Positions 17,878 to 24,303 of a DNA stretch of 64,000 nt are shown here, piece by piece. The stretch spans positions 1,178,001-1,242,000 of the forward strand of contig NZ_CP045644.1 in assembly GCF_009498455.1 (NCBI RefSeq), given 5' to 3'. The notes under the pieces were generated by a model. It was not told the DNA's origin and searched no databases. It saw nothing but the letters and a program-made list of their open reading frames with translations. The stretch comes from Variovorax paradoxus. Its GTDB lineage: Bacteria > Pseudomonadota > Gammaproteobacteria > Burkholderiales > Burkholderiaceae_C. The position numbers and the translations under genes were made by a program. Positions within the stretch are counted from its first letter, which is position 1. Every line of letters starts with the position of its first letter.

Positions 17878-18258
17878 ATGGGAACGATGAAGAACAACCG
17901 CACCGGCAGCACGCTGGTGTACTCCACCGAGGCGGGCGGGCGCATGTGCCCCGACTGCGGCGCCCCGGCGGCGCAATGCCGCTGCAAGGAACTCGCGAAG
18001 GCGCAAACGGCGGCCACGGACGGCATTGTCCGCGTATCGCACGAGACCAAGGGCCGAAAGGGCAAGGGCGTGACCGTCGTCAAGGGCCTGCCGCTCGACG
18101 CGGCGGCGCTGGCGGCCGTGGGCAAGCAGCTCAAAGCAGCCTGCGGCACGGGGGGCACGGTAAAGGACGGCACGGTCGAGATCCAGGGCGATCACCGCGA
18201 GGTGGTGATCGCCGCCCTCGTGAAGCAGGGCCACACGGTCAAGCGCGCGGGAGGCTGA
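17878..18258 (+). CDS. SUI1/YciH-type translation factor-like protein
   Basis: A 126-residue member of the bacterial SUI1 (eIF1) family. An N-terminal cysteine cluster (MCPDCGAP followed by CRCKEL) precedes the eIF1-like alpha/beta domain with KGRKGKGVTVVKGLPL, GTGGTVKDGTVEIQGDHRE and a terminal VKQGHTVKRAGG. In E. coli YciH is linked to initiation fidelity and stress-related translational inhibition. ATG 17878 and ATG 17887 (MKNNRTGS) are both possible starts. The DUF3820 gene follows after 7 bases and the RRM protein gene is next, giving a small RNA/translation-related neighbourhood opposite the helicase. Confidence 0.88.
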   Translation: MGTMKNNRTGSTLVYSTEAGGRMCPDCGAPAAQCRCKELAKAQTAATDGIVRVSHETKGRKGKGVTVVKGLPLDAAALAAVGKQLKAACGTGGTVKDGTVEIQGDHREVVIAALVKQGHTVKRAGG

Positions 18259-18265
18259 GCAGCGC

Positions 18266-18502
18266 ATGAACCCCGAAGACCTGCAGCGCCTGGTGACGCT
18301 CGAAATGCCTTTCGGCAAGCACAAGGGCACGCTGATCGCCGATTTGCCCGGAAATTACCTGACCTGGTTTGCGCGCGAGGGTTTTCCCTCGGGCGAAATT
18401 GGCCGACTGCTCGCTTTGATGCATGAAATCGACCACAACGGCCTGTCCGACCTGCTCAAACCGTTGCGAAACCGCCCGCCGGGCCGGAATGTTTCTCGAT
18501 AA
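18266..18502 (+). CDS. DUF3820 family small protein
   Basis: A 78-residue protein of the DUF3820 family, which appears as a putative quorum-sensing-regulated or nuclease-associated small domain with no established role. The conserved core MPFGKHKGTLIADLPGNYL followed by WFAREGFPSGEIGRLLALMHEI is clear. Seven bases separate it from the SUI1 stop, so the two are probably co-transcribed. The related sequence logic (a FGKHKG motif) also occurs near DNA polymerase III epsilon-like exonucleases in other bacteria, but no exonuclease domain is attached here. Confidence 0.85.
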   Translation: MNPEDLQRLVTLEMPFGKHKGTLIADLPGNYLTWFAREGFPSGEIGRLLALMHEIDHNGLSDLLKPLRNRPPGRNVSR

Positions 18503-18636
18503 CACAAAAATTCCTCCCTTTTTTTGGGAATCGGGCCGGATAATCCGGCTCACGTGTCTGCGAGCCTCGGCTCCCGTGCACGTAATTTGGTGATCGGTCA
18601 GTTTCGCGCCACAGCGCATTAGTTTGTTGTGATTCT

Positions 18637-18681
18637 GGGACTCCATCGCTTTGTGTTTTTTTGGTTTGAATTAGGAGTCCC
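18637..18681 (+). promoter_or_regulatory. Leader stem-loop that sequesters the Shine-Dalgarno sequence of the RRM gene
   Basis: GGGACTCC at 18637-18644 is perfectly complementary to GGAGTCCC at 18674-18681, which contains most of the AGGAG ribosome binding site of the RRM gene (ATG at 18685). The 29-base loop is very U-rich in an otherwise GC-rich genome. Two further hairpins lie upstream in the same 182-base spacer: GCCGGAT/ATCCGGC at 18535-18549 and a GAGCC/GGCTC stem near 18571-18582. This suggests translation controlled by temperature, by the RRM protein itself, or by another RNA-binding factor. The pairing is seen; the function is inferred. Confidence 0.5.
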
Positions 18682-18684
18682 TCC

Positions 18685-19101
18685 ATGGGCAAGAAACTTT
18701 ACGTGGGCAACCTCGCCTACTCCGTGCGTGACAACGACCTGGAACAGTCTTTCGGCGAATTCGGCACGATCGTCAGCGCCAAGGTCATGATGGAACGTGA
18801 CACCGGCCGTTCGAAGGGCTTCGGCTTTGTCGAAATGGGCACCGACGCTGAAGCACTCGCTGCAGTCGAAGGCATGAACGGCGCATCGCTGCAGGGCCGC
18901 GCCCTGACGGTGAACGAAGCCCGTCCGATGGAAGCACGTCCCCCCCGCACCGGCGGTGGTGGCGGCTACGGCGGTGGTGGCGGCGGCGGCGGCTACGGTG
19001 GTGGCGGCGGCGGCGGTTACGGCGGCGGCGGCGGTGGTGGTGGCCGCAGCGGTGGCGGCGGCGGTTACGGCGGCGGCGGCGGTGGCCGCGGCGGCTACTA
19101 A
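18685..19101 (+). CDS. Glycine-rich RNA-binding protein with one RRM domain
   Basis: A 138-residue protein: residues 2-80 form an RNA recognition motif with RNP2 (LYVGNL, 5-10) and RNP1 (KGFGFVEM, 44-51), and residues 89-138 are a low-complexity tail of Gly runs punctuated by Tyr and Arg (GGY, GRSGG, GRGGY). Such bacterial Rbp proteins resemble plant and cyanobacterial cold-inducible GRPs and bind single-stranded U/A-rich RNA. Start ATG 18685 has AGGAG at 18673-18677. The gene ends at a strong intrinsic terminator. The low-complexity tail may favour condensate formation; that is inference. Confidence 0.93.
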   Translation: MGKKLYVGNLAYSVRDNDLEQSFGEFGTIVSAKVMMERDTGRSKGFGFVEMGTDAEALAAVEGMNGASLQGRALTVNEARPMEARPPRTGGGGGYGGGGGGGGYGGGGGGGYGGGGGGGGRSGGGGGYGGGGGGRGGY

Positions 19102-19146
19102 GCCCTTCCCCACACACTCATGAGCGCCCCGGCGCTCTGAATGAAT

Positions 19147-19171
19147 AAAAAGCTCCTTCGGGAGCTTTTTT
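19147..19171 (+). terminator. Rho-independent terminator of the RRM gene
   Basis: AAAAAGCTCC, a TTCG tetraloop (19157-19160) and GGAGCTTTTTT form a textbook hairpin with a U-tract 45 bases after the RRM stop codon. The stem is A/T-rich at its base, so it could work in either direction, but no gene ends here from the other side. Confidence 0.9.
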
Positions 19172-19210
19172 CGTTTCTGGCGCCCATCGCCCCCCACAAC
19201 CCGGCCCCGA

Positions 19211-19322
19211 TCCCCGGTCCCTTCGTGGAACACCACGGAACCGGCTCTGCCGGGCCGTTGGTGTTGCCCCCGGAAGGGGGTTGGCGCAGCGACACGAAGT
19301 GCGCGAAGCCTGGGGGAGAGCT
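19211..19322 (+). repeat. Intergenic repeat, copy A, upstream of tctB
   Basis: A stretch of about 110 bases containing GGAACACC, GGAACCGGCT, GCCGGGCC, GGTGTTGCCCCCGG, GGGGGTTGGCG, AGCGACACGAAGTGCGCG and GCCTGGGGG. The same sequence in reverse complement occurs at 21428-21523, with only a few mismatches. No coding potential is evident. It carries internal hairpins (GGAACACCACGG region and CCCCCGGAAGGGGG). The two copies enclose tctBA in inverted orientation. Confidence 0.75.
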
Positions 19323-19412
19323 CATCTACGCATTTGTCCGTACCGCGGCGGTCAGCCGACGGTCAGCCGCTGGCGACGACCCTCGTCCCCTTCGAAACAG
19401 AGGGTCGAGACG

Positions 19413-19901
19413 ATGAAGATCAAGAGACAGGCGGACTTCTTCTCAGGAGTCATGTTCGCCACCGTCGGTGGCGCGTTCGCCATCGGCGCCACCACCTACA
19501 CCATCGGCGACGGCGCCCGCATGGGGCCGGGGTACTTCCCGCTGATGCTGGGCATCCTGCTGGCGCTGCTGGGCGCGCTGATCATGTTCCAGGCCATGGT
19601 GGTCGAGAGCGCCGACGGCGACAAGATCGGCAAATGGGCCTGGAAGCCGCTGGCCTTCGTGCTCGGCGCCAACCTGGCCTTCGGCGTGCTGCTGGGCGGC
19701 CTGCCCAGCGTCGGGCTGCCGGCGATGGGCATGATCATCGCGATCTACGCGCTGACGATCATCTCGAGCATGGCCGGCCAGCACTTCAAGCTGCGCGACG
19801 TGCTGGTGCTGGCGACCATCCTGGCCGCAGGCAGCTATGTGGCCTTCATCTGGGCGCTCAAGCTCCAGATCCAGGTCTGGCCCACCTTCATTTCGGGTTG
19901 A
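19413..19901 (+). CDS. tctB: Tripartite tricarboxylate transporter small membrane subunit TctB
   Basis: A 162-residue membrane protein with four or five hydrophobic helices. It starts MKIKRQADFFSGVMF and carries a MGPGYFPLMLGILLALLGA segment that is characteristic of TctB, the poorly conserved small subunit of TTT carriers, which import carboxylates such as citrate using an ion gradient and an extracytoplasmic Bug protein. ATG 19413 is the only start matching the family length; the longer open frame begins within the repeat. The tctA gene follows after 13 bases with GAGGAG before its start. No tctC/Bug gene adjoins. Confidence 0.9.
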   Translation: MKIKRQADFFSGVMFATVGGAFAIGATTYTIGDGARMGPGYFPLMLGILLALLGALIMFQAMVVESADGDKIGKWAWKPLAFVLGANLAFGVLLGGLPSVGLPAMGMIIAIYALTIISSMAGQHFKLRDVLVLATILAAGSYVAFIWALKLQIQVWPTFISG

Positions 19902-19914
19902 GGAGCACACCGCC

Positions 19915-21426
19915 ATGGAACTGTTCCACAACCTGGCGACCGGCTTCGGCGTCGCCTTCACCTTCACCAACCTGCTGTACTGCCTGGTCGGCTGCATCCT
20001 GGGCACGCTGATCGGCGTGCTGCCGGGCATCGGCCCCGTCGCGACGATCGCGATGCTGCTGCCCGCCACCTACGCGCTGCCGCCCGTGTCGGCGCTGATC
20101 ATGCTGGCCGGCATCTACTACGGCGCCCAGTACGGCGGCTCGACCACGGCGATTCTGGTGAACCTGCCCGGGGAGTCGTCCTCGGTGGTCACCTGCATCG
20201 ACGGCTACCAGATGGCAAGGCAGGGCCGCGCAGGCCCCGCGCTGGCCGCGGCGGGCCTGGGTTCGTTCTTCGCGGGCTGCGTCGGCACGCTGATCCTGGC
20301 CGCCTTCGCACCGCCGCTGACCGAGCTCGCCTTCAAGTTCGGCCCGGCCGAGTACTTCTCGCTGATGACGCTGGGCCTGATCGGTGCGGTCGTGCTGGCC
20401 TCGGGCTCGCTGCTCAAGGCCGTGGCGATGATCGTGCTGGGCCTGCTGCTGGGCATCGTCGGCACCGACGTCAACTCGGGTGTCGCGCGTTTCAGCTTCG
20501 ACATTCCCGAGCTCACCGACGGCATCGGCTTCGTGGTGATCGCCATGGGCGTGTTCGGCTACGGCGAAATCATCGGCAACCTCTCGCAGCCCGACGACGA
20601 GCGCGAGGTGTTCACGCACAAGGTCAAGGGCCTGTGGCCCACCAAGGACGACTTCAAGCGCATGACGCCCGCCGTGCTGCGCGGCACGGCGCTGGGTTCG
20701 GCCCTGGGCATCCTGCCGGGCGGCGGCGCGCTGCTGGCGGCTTTCGCGGCCTACGCGCTGGAGAAGAAGATCAAGATGCGTCCGGGCGAAGTGCCCTTCG
20801 GCAAGGGCAACATCCGCGGCGTGGCATCGCCCGAGTCGGCCAACAACGCCGGCGCGCAGACCTCCTTCATTCCGCTGTTGACGCTGGGCATTCCGCCCAA
20901 TGCCGTGATGGCGCTGATGGTGGGCGCGATGACGATCCACAACATCCAGCCGGGCCCGCAGGTGATGACCAGCAACCCCGAGCTGTTCTGGGGCCTGATC
21001 GCCTCGATGTGGATCGGCAACGCGATGCTGATCGTGCTGAACCTGCCGCTGATCGGCATGTGGATCAAGCTGCTGACGGTGCCCTACAAGTTCCTGTTCC
21101 CGGCGATCGTGCTGTTCTGCGCGATCGGCGTGTACTCGACCAACAACAACACCTTCGACGTGTGGATGGTGGCGATCTTCGGCTTCATCGGCTACCTGTT
21201 CCTGAAGCTGCGCACCGAGCCGGCCCCGCTGCTGCTGGGCTTCATCCTGGGGCCCATGATGGAAGAGAACCTGCGGCGCGCGCTGCTGCTGTCGCGCGGG
21301 GCATGGAGCGTGTTCGTCACGCGGCCGCTGTCGGCCGGGCTGCTGGTGGCTGCGGCGCTGCTGCTGTGCATCGTGCTGCTGCCGGCGATCAAGGCCAAAC
21401 GCGAAGAGGCATTCGTCGAAGACTAA
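19915..21426 (+). CDS. tctA: Tripartite tricarboxylate transporter large membrane subunit TctA
   Basis: A 503-residue permease with about twelve membrane helices. The duplicated TctA signature is visible: GTLIGVLPGIGPVATIAMLLP in the first half (given here as two parts, GTLIGVLPG and IGPVATIAMLLP) and LGSALGILPGGGALLAAF in the second, both re-entrant loop candidates for ion and substrate passage. YYGAQYGGSTTAILVNLPGE and GVASPESANNAGAQTSFIP are further family blocks. The gene pairs with tctB, and a strong terminator lies 100 bases after the stop. The substrate-binding component must be encoded elsewhere; the Bug gene at 45364 is one candidate but belongs to another operon. Confidence 0.93.
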   Translation: MELFHNLATGFGVAFTFTNLLYCLVGCILGTLIGVLPGIGPVATIAMLLPATYALPPVSALIMLAGIYYGAQYGGSTTAILVNLPGESSSVVTCIDGYQMARQGRAGPALAAAGLGSFFAGCVGTLILAAFAPPLTELAFKFGPAEYFSLMTLGLIGAVVLASGSLLKAVAMIVLGLLLGIVGTDVNSGVARFSFDIPELTDGIGFVVIAMGVFGYGEIIGNLSQPDDEREVFTHKVKGLWPTKDDFKRMTPAVLRGTALGSALGILPGGGALLAAFAAYALEKKIKMRPGEVPFGKGNIRGVASPESANNAGAQTSFIPLLTLGIPPNAVMALMVGAMTIHNIQPGPQVMTSNPELFWGLIASMWIGNAMLIVLNLPLIGMWIKLLTVPYKFLFPAIVLFCAIGVYSTNNNTFDVWMVAIFGFIGYLFLKLRTEPAPLLLGFILGPMMEENLRRALLLSRGAWSVFVTRPLSAGLLVAAALLLCIVLLPAIKAKREEAFVED

Positions 21427-21427
21427 G

Positions 21428-21523
21428 CTCGCCCCCAGGCTGCGCGCACTTCGTGTCGCTTCGCCAACCCCCTACCGGGGGCAACACCTGAGGCCCGGCA
21501 AAGCCGGTTCCTCGGTGTTTCTC
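21428..21523 (-). repeat. Intergenic repeat, copy B, downstream of tctA
   Basis: Reverse complement of the repeat at 19211-19322: read on the minus strand it shows GAAACACCGAGGAACCGGCT, GCCGGGCC, GGTGTTGCCCCCGG, GGGGGTTGGCG, AGCGACACGAAGTGCGCG and GCCTGGGGGCG in the same order. It lies directly between the tctA stop and the bidirectional terminator at 21525. Confidence 0.75.
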
Positions 21524-21524
21524 G

Positions 21525-21557
21525 AAAAAGCCCCTGACATCACGCCCGGGGCTTTTT
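21525..21557. terminator. Bidirectional intrinsic terminator between tctA and the TauE gene
   Basis: AAAAAGCCCC at 21525-21534 pairs perfectly with GGGGCTTTTT at 21548-21557 around a 13-base loop. Both strands read into a run of T, and the flanking genes converge, so it should end transcripts from both. Its right arm includes the first base of the TauE stop codon. Confidence 0.85.
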
Positions 21558-22315
21558 CACTTCAGGAACGCGTCGTAAGCCGTCTTCAGGATCAGCGCGC
21601 TCACCACCACGATGAACACGATCCGCACGAAGCCGGCGCCATGCTTCAGCGCCACGCGCGTGCCGACCAGGCTGCCGGCCACGTTGGCCACCGCCATCAC
21701 CAGCCCGTAGTGCCACCAGACGTGGCCCTTGGCGGCCAGCAGGATCAGCGCGGCGGCGTTGGTCAGGGTGTTGATGACCTTGGCCGAGGCCGAGGCGTTG
21801 AGGAAGTCGTAGCCCATCCAGCGCACGAACAAAAACACCAGGAAGCTGCCCGTGCCCGGCCCGAAGAAGCCGTCGTAGAAACCGATGGTCAGGCCGATGG
21901 TGCTGGCCGCCAGCGTTTCGGCGCGTCCGCTGAAGCGCGGCGCGTGCAGCCGGCCCATGTCCTTGCGCGCCAGCGTGTAGATCAGCACGCCCAGCAGGAT
22001 GACCGGCAGCGCGCGGCGCAGAAAGTCGCCCGGGAAGACCGTGACGGTCCACGCACCGACCATCGAGCCGCCGAAGCCGAGCAGCGCCGCCGGCCACATC
22101 GCCCCCCAGCGCATCTGCACCCGCTGGCTGAACTGGGCCGCCGAGGCCGCGGTGCCCCAGATCGACGCGCTCTTGTTGGTGCCCAGCAGCGTGGCCGGCG
22201 GCGCGCCCGGAAACACCGCAAAGAGGGCCGGCACCAGGATCAACCCGCCGCCGCCCACGATCGCATCGATAAAACCCGCGAGCAGTGAGGCGCCCGTGAC
22301 CACCAGCATTTCCAT
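21557..22315 (-). CDS. TauE/SafE (TSUP) family membrane transporter
   Basis: A 252-residue protein with about eight predicted helices and the duplicated TauE/SafE layout: an N-terminal FIDAIVGGGGLILVPALF motif and, in the second half, TIGFYDGFFGPGTGSFLVFLFV with the conserved DGFFGPGxGSF signature, each followed by a TNK- or VINTLTNAAAL-type block. The family moves anionic organosulfur or carboxylate compounds across the inner membrane, often for export of sulfite or sulfoacetate. Substrate is not inferable from context; its neighbours are a citrate-type carrier and an ammonium channel. The ATG at 22315 is the first in frame. Confidence 0.9.
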   Translation of the reverse strand: MEMLVVTGASLLAGFIDAIVGGGGLILVPALFAVFPGAPPATLLGTNKSASIWGTAASAAQFSQRVQMRWGAMWPAALLGFGGSMVGAWTVTVFPGDFLRRALPVILLGVLIYTLARKDMGRLHAPRFSGRAETLAASTIGLTIGFYDGFFGPGTGSFLVFLFVRWMGYDFLNASASAKVINTLTNAAALILLAAKGHVWWHYGLVMAVANVAGSLVGTRVALKHGAGFVRIVFIVVVSALILKTAYDAFLK

Positions 22316-22432
22316 GCGGGCGATTGTCTCACCGAATCGCTATCGAAACGATAGCTGTCATGGCCGACCCCAGCTGGTCAGAAGGCTTGTTTGGCTTGGA
22401 GGAAAGCGCCCGAGATCGCGCGGCGAACAGGC

Positions 22433-22462
22433 AAAAAAAAGCGCCGACCAGCGGCGCTTTTC
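22433..22462 (-). terminator. Intrinsic terminator reading on the minus strand
   Basis: On the minus strand AAAAGCGCCGC, a short loop and GGCGCTTTT form a stable stem followed by eight consecutive T. On the plus strand only four T follow, so the minus direction is stronger. It lies 118 bases upstream of the TauE start codon, and no annotated minus-strand gene ends here, which implies a short transcript arising between this point and amtB. Confidence 0.75.
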
Positions 22463-22590
22463 AAATATCAGACAGGCATCTCGTACGGAGCCTTTGAAGA
22501 ATGTTCTTGTTGATCGATCGGAAGCTTGTCTCCTCGGACCCTCGGCAGTACGAGCAGGGCCCGTCGCGAGTGCGCAGATTGTGCAAGCGC

Positions 22591-22605
22591 GCACCGCCCC
22601 AGTGC
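22591..22605 (+). promoter_or_regulatory. NtrC-type binding site upstream of amtB
   Basis: GCAC-N7-GTGC (22591-22594 and 22602-22605) is the core of the NtrC enhancer consensus TGCACC-N5-GGTGCA. It lies about 75 bases upstream of the -24 element of a sigma-54 promoter, a usual distance for an activator site. Partial half-sites (GTGC at 22570 and 22581) lie just before it. Confidence 0.6.
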
Positions 22606-22679
22606 ATTAGGAATTACCCGCTTCGACTTACTTCCACCCCCCGGTTGGGAAACCAAAGTGTTTCAGGCGGTTAACAAGA

Positions 22680-22695
22680 TGGCATGACTCGTGCA
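22680..22695 (+). promoter_or_regulatory. Sigma-54 promoter of amtB
   Basis: TGGCATGACTCGTGCA has the invariant GG at 22681-22682 and GC at 22693-22694 with exactly ten bases between, close to TGGCACG-N4-TTGCA. Transcription would begin near 22706, giving a 27-base leader before ATG 22733. With the NtrC-type site upstream it predicts induction under nitrogen limitation. Confidence 0.65.
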
Positions 22696-22732
22696 CACAC
22701 GCCTGTGTCCACCACTCCAAGAAGAAACGGTC

Positions 22733-23971
22733 ATGGCCCTGCTGGCACCCCAAGCCTCCCTGAACGCGGCCGACACCGCCTGGATGATGACCTCGACCGC
22801 GCTGGTGCTGCTGATGACGCTGCCCGGCATCGCGCTCTTCTACGCCGGCATGGTCCGGCGCAAGAACGTGCTGGCCACGATGGCCGGGGTGGTGGCAATC
22901 GCCGCGGTGGTCTCGCTGACCTGGTTCGCGCTCGGCTATTCGCTGGCCTTCACGCCGGGCTGGCCCTGGCTGGGCAACCTCTCGCGCATCGGCTTCTCGG
23001 GCTTCGAGTACCTGAAGGACGCCGGCCAGGTGGCCGTGAGCCATGTGGCACCGAACGTGCCCGAGTCGGTCTACGCCATGTTCCAGCTGAGCTTCGCGAT
23101 CATCACCACCGCGCTCGTGCTCGGCGCTTTTGTCGAGCGCATGCGTTTCTCGGCCCTGCTCTGGTTCGCGCTGCTGTGGAGCGTGCTCGTGTACGCCCCC
23201 GTCGCGCACTGGGTGTGGGAGCCGGGCGGCTGGCTCGCGCAGATGGGCGCGCTCGACTTCGCGGGCGGCTCGGTGGTGCACGTCAACGCGGGCATCGCGG
23301 GGCTGGTGTGCGCCTATGCGCTCGGGCCGCGCCGGGGCTACGGACGCGAGGCCTTCGAGCCCTACAGCCTGGCGCTCACCATGACTGGCGCGGGCCTGCT
23401 GTGGGTGGGCTGGTTCGGCTTCAATGCCGGCTCGGCGGTGGCGGCCGACGGGCGCGCCGGCCTGGCCATGCTGGTGACGCACATCGCGGCGGCGGCCGGC
23501 GCCATGAGCTGGATGATCGGCGAATGGATCGTGCGCCGCAGCCCCTCGCTGCTGGGCCTGTGCTCCGGCCTCGTGGCCGGGCTGGTGGCCATCACGCCGG
23601 CGGCCGGCTTCGTCACGCCGCTGGCGGCACTGGCCATCGGCGCCATCGCCGGGCTGGCCTGCTACTGGGGCGCCACGGGCCTGAAGCACCTGCTCGGTGC
23701 GGACGACTCGCTCGACGTGTTCGGCGTGCACGGCATCGGCGGCATCGTGGGCGCGCTGCTCACCGGCGTGTTCGCCGACCCGCGCATCTCGGGCGCAACG
23801 GGCAATGTGCTGACGCAGGCGATCGCCGTCGGCAGCGTGGCGATCTACAGCGCGACGGGCACGGCCATCGTCCTGTTCCTCGTGCATGTGCTGGTCGGAT
23901 TGCGCGTCGACCCCGAGAGCGAACTCGTGGGCCTCGATCTTGCTCAACACAAGGAACACCTGGGAGCTTGA
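22733..23971 (+). CDS. amtB: Ammonium transporter AmtB
   Basis: A 412-residue channel with eleven helices that conducts NH3/NH4+ across the inner membrane. The twin-histidine pore residues appear in SVVHVNAGIAGL and FGVHGIGGIVG, the recruitment-site Asp in GALDFAGGSVVH, and ALFYAGMVRRKNVL is the N-terminal signature. It starts at MALLAPQ (ATG 22733, AAGAAA just upstream) rather than the upstream GTG, which lies inside the sigma-54 promoter. It lacks a recognisable cleavable signal. No glnK lies next to it, unlike the common glnK-amtB arrangement. Confidence 0.92.
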   Translation: MALLAPQASLNAADTAWMMTSTALVLLMTLPGIALFYAGMVRRKNVLATMAGVVAIAAVVSLTWFALGYSLAFTPGWPWLGNLSRIGFSGFEYLKDAGQVAVSHVAPNVPESVYAMFQLSFAIITTALVLGAFVERMRFSALLWFALLWSVLVYAPVAHWVWEPGGWLAQMGALDFAGGSVVHVNAGIAGLVCAYALGPRRGYGREAFEPYSLALTMTGAGLLWVGWFGFNAGSAVAADGRAGLAMLVTHIAAAAGAMSWMIGEWIVRRSPSLLGLCSGLVAGLVAITPAAGFVTPLAALAIGAIAGLACYWGATGLKHLLGADDSLDVFGVHGIGGIVGALLTGVFADPRISGATGNVLTQAIAVGSVAIYSATGTAIVLFLVHVLVGLRVDPESELVGLDLAQHKEHLGA

Positions 23972-23993
23972 CCCAAAAGACGGAGACCCCGCC

Positions 23994-24296
23994 ATGCCAT
24001 CCATGTCCGAAAGCGAACGCATCGCCCTCGCCGCCCGCCTGCACGTGGCGCTGCGGCGCAAGCACGGACGCGTGACCGACACCGAATGGATGGCCACCAA
24101 TGCCGAGTACGCCGCCGAGATCGTGCGCATGACGCGCATCCACGCCGCCGAGACCAAAGACGACGAGCTCGACCAGCTCGCCACGCGGCTCGAGCAGGCC
24201 ATGGAACCGCTGGCCCGCGCCGCGCGGCTGGCGGCGCGGCAGCCCGACGGCCTGCCGCCCACGCCGCCGCCGCGCTACGTCGGCGGCCTGCGCTGA
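23994..24296 (+). CDS. Hypothetical 100-residue helical protein downstream of amtB
   Basis: A soluble protein predicted to be mainly alpha-helical, with no signal peptide or membrane segment. It has an Arg/Lys-rich first helix (ALAARLHVALRRKHGR), a TDTEWMATNAEYAAEIVRMTR helix and a C-terminal Pro-rich LPPTPPPRYVGGLR. GGAGACC before ATG 23994 is a good ribosome binding site; ATG 24003 is an alternative. It follows amtB by 22 bases and so is likely to share its nitrogen-controlled transcript. I do not recognise a family. Confidence 0.7.
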   Translation: MPSMSESERIALAARLHVALRRKHGRVTDTEWMATNAEYAAEIVRMTRIHAAETKDDELDQLATRLEQAMEPLARAARLAARQPDGLPPTPPPRYVGGLR

Positions 24297-24303
24297 CGAC
24301 GCT

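Larger units (their letters stand above)
22433..22640 (-). ncRNA. Candidate small RNA, divergent from amtB
   Basis: The 417-base gap between the TauE and amtB starts lacks a convincing coding gene, yet ends on the minus strand in a strong intrinsic terminator. Upstream of that terminator the minus strand can form several stems: GTGC/GCAC with GCGCTT between (near 22590), CTCGTAC at 22548-22554 pairing with GTACGAG at 22481-22487, and a GAA/TTC hairpin inside it. A GTCCGAGGAGA block faintly recalls 6S RNA but the rest does not fit. The 5' end is unknown. A 62-codon frame here has no family resemblance. The RNA is proposed from the terminator and structure only. Confidence 0.35.

Noticed and set aside
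18239..18646. 135-codon minus-strand frame across DUF3820 and the RRM leader
   Set aside because: Antisense to a conserved small gene and interrupted relative to any family; no start signals.
18503..18684. Possible tRNA or riboswitch in the RRM leader
   Set aside because: No cloverleaf or known riboswitch core found; only simple hairpins and the SD-pairing arm were supported.
18949..19098. Tandem GGN repeats considered as a CRISPR or satellite array
   Set aside because: The periodic pattern is the Gly/Tyr-rich coding tail of the RRM protein; there are no spacers of constant length.
22463..22560. 6S RNA call for the region beside amtB
   Set aside because: Only a short GTCCGAGGAGA block recalls 6S; the closing stem and central bubble could not be built.
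22358..22656. 78- and 62-codon minus-strand frames between TauE and amtB genes
   Set aside because: No family, no ribosome binding site, and one runs through the terminator; the region is better read as a possible RNA.
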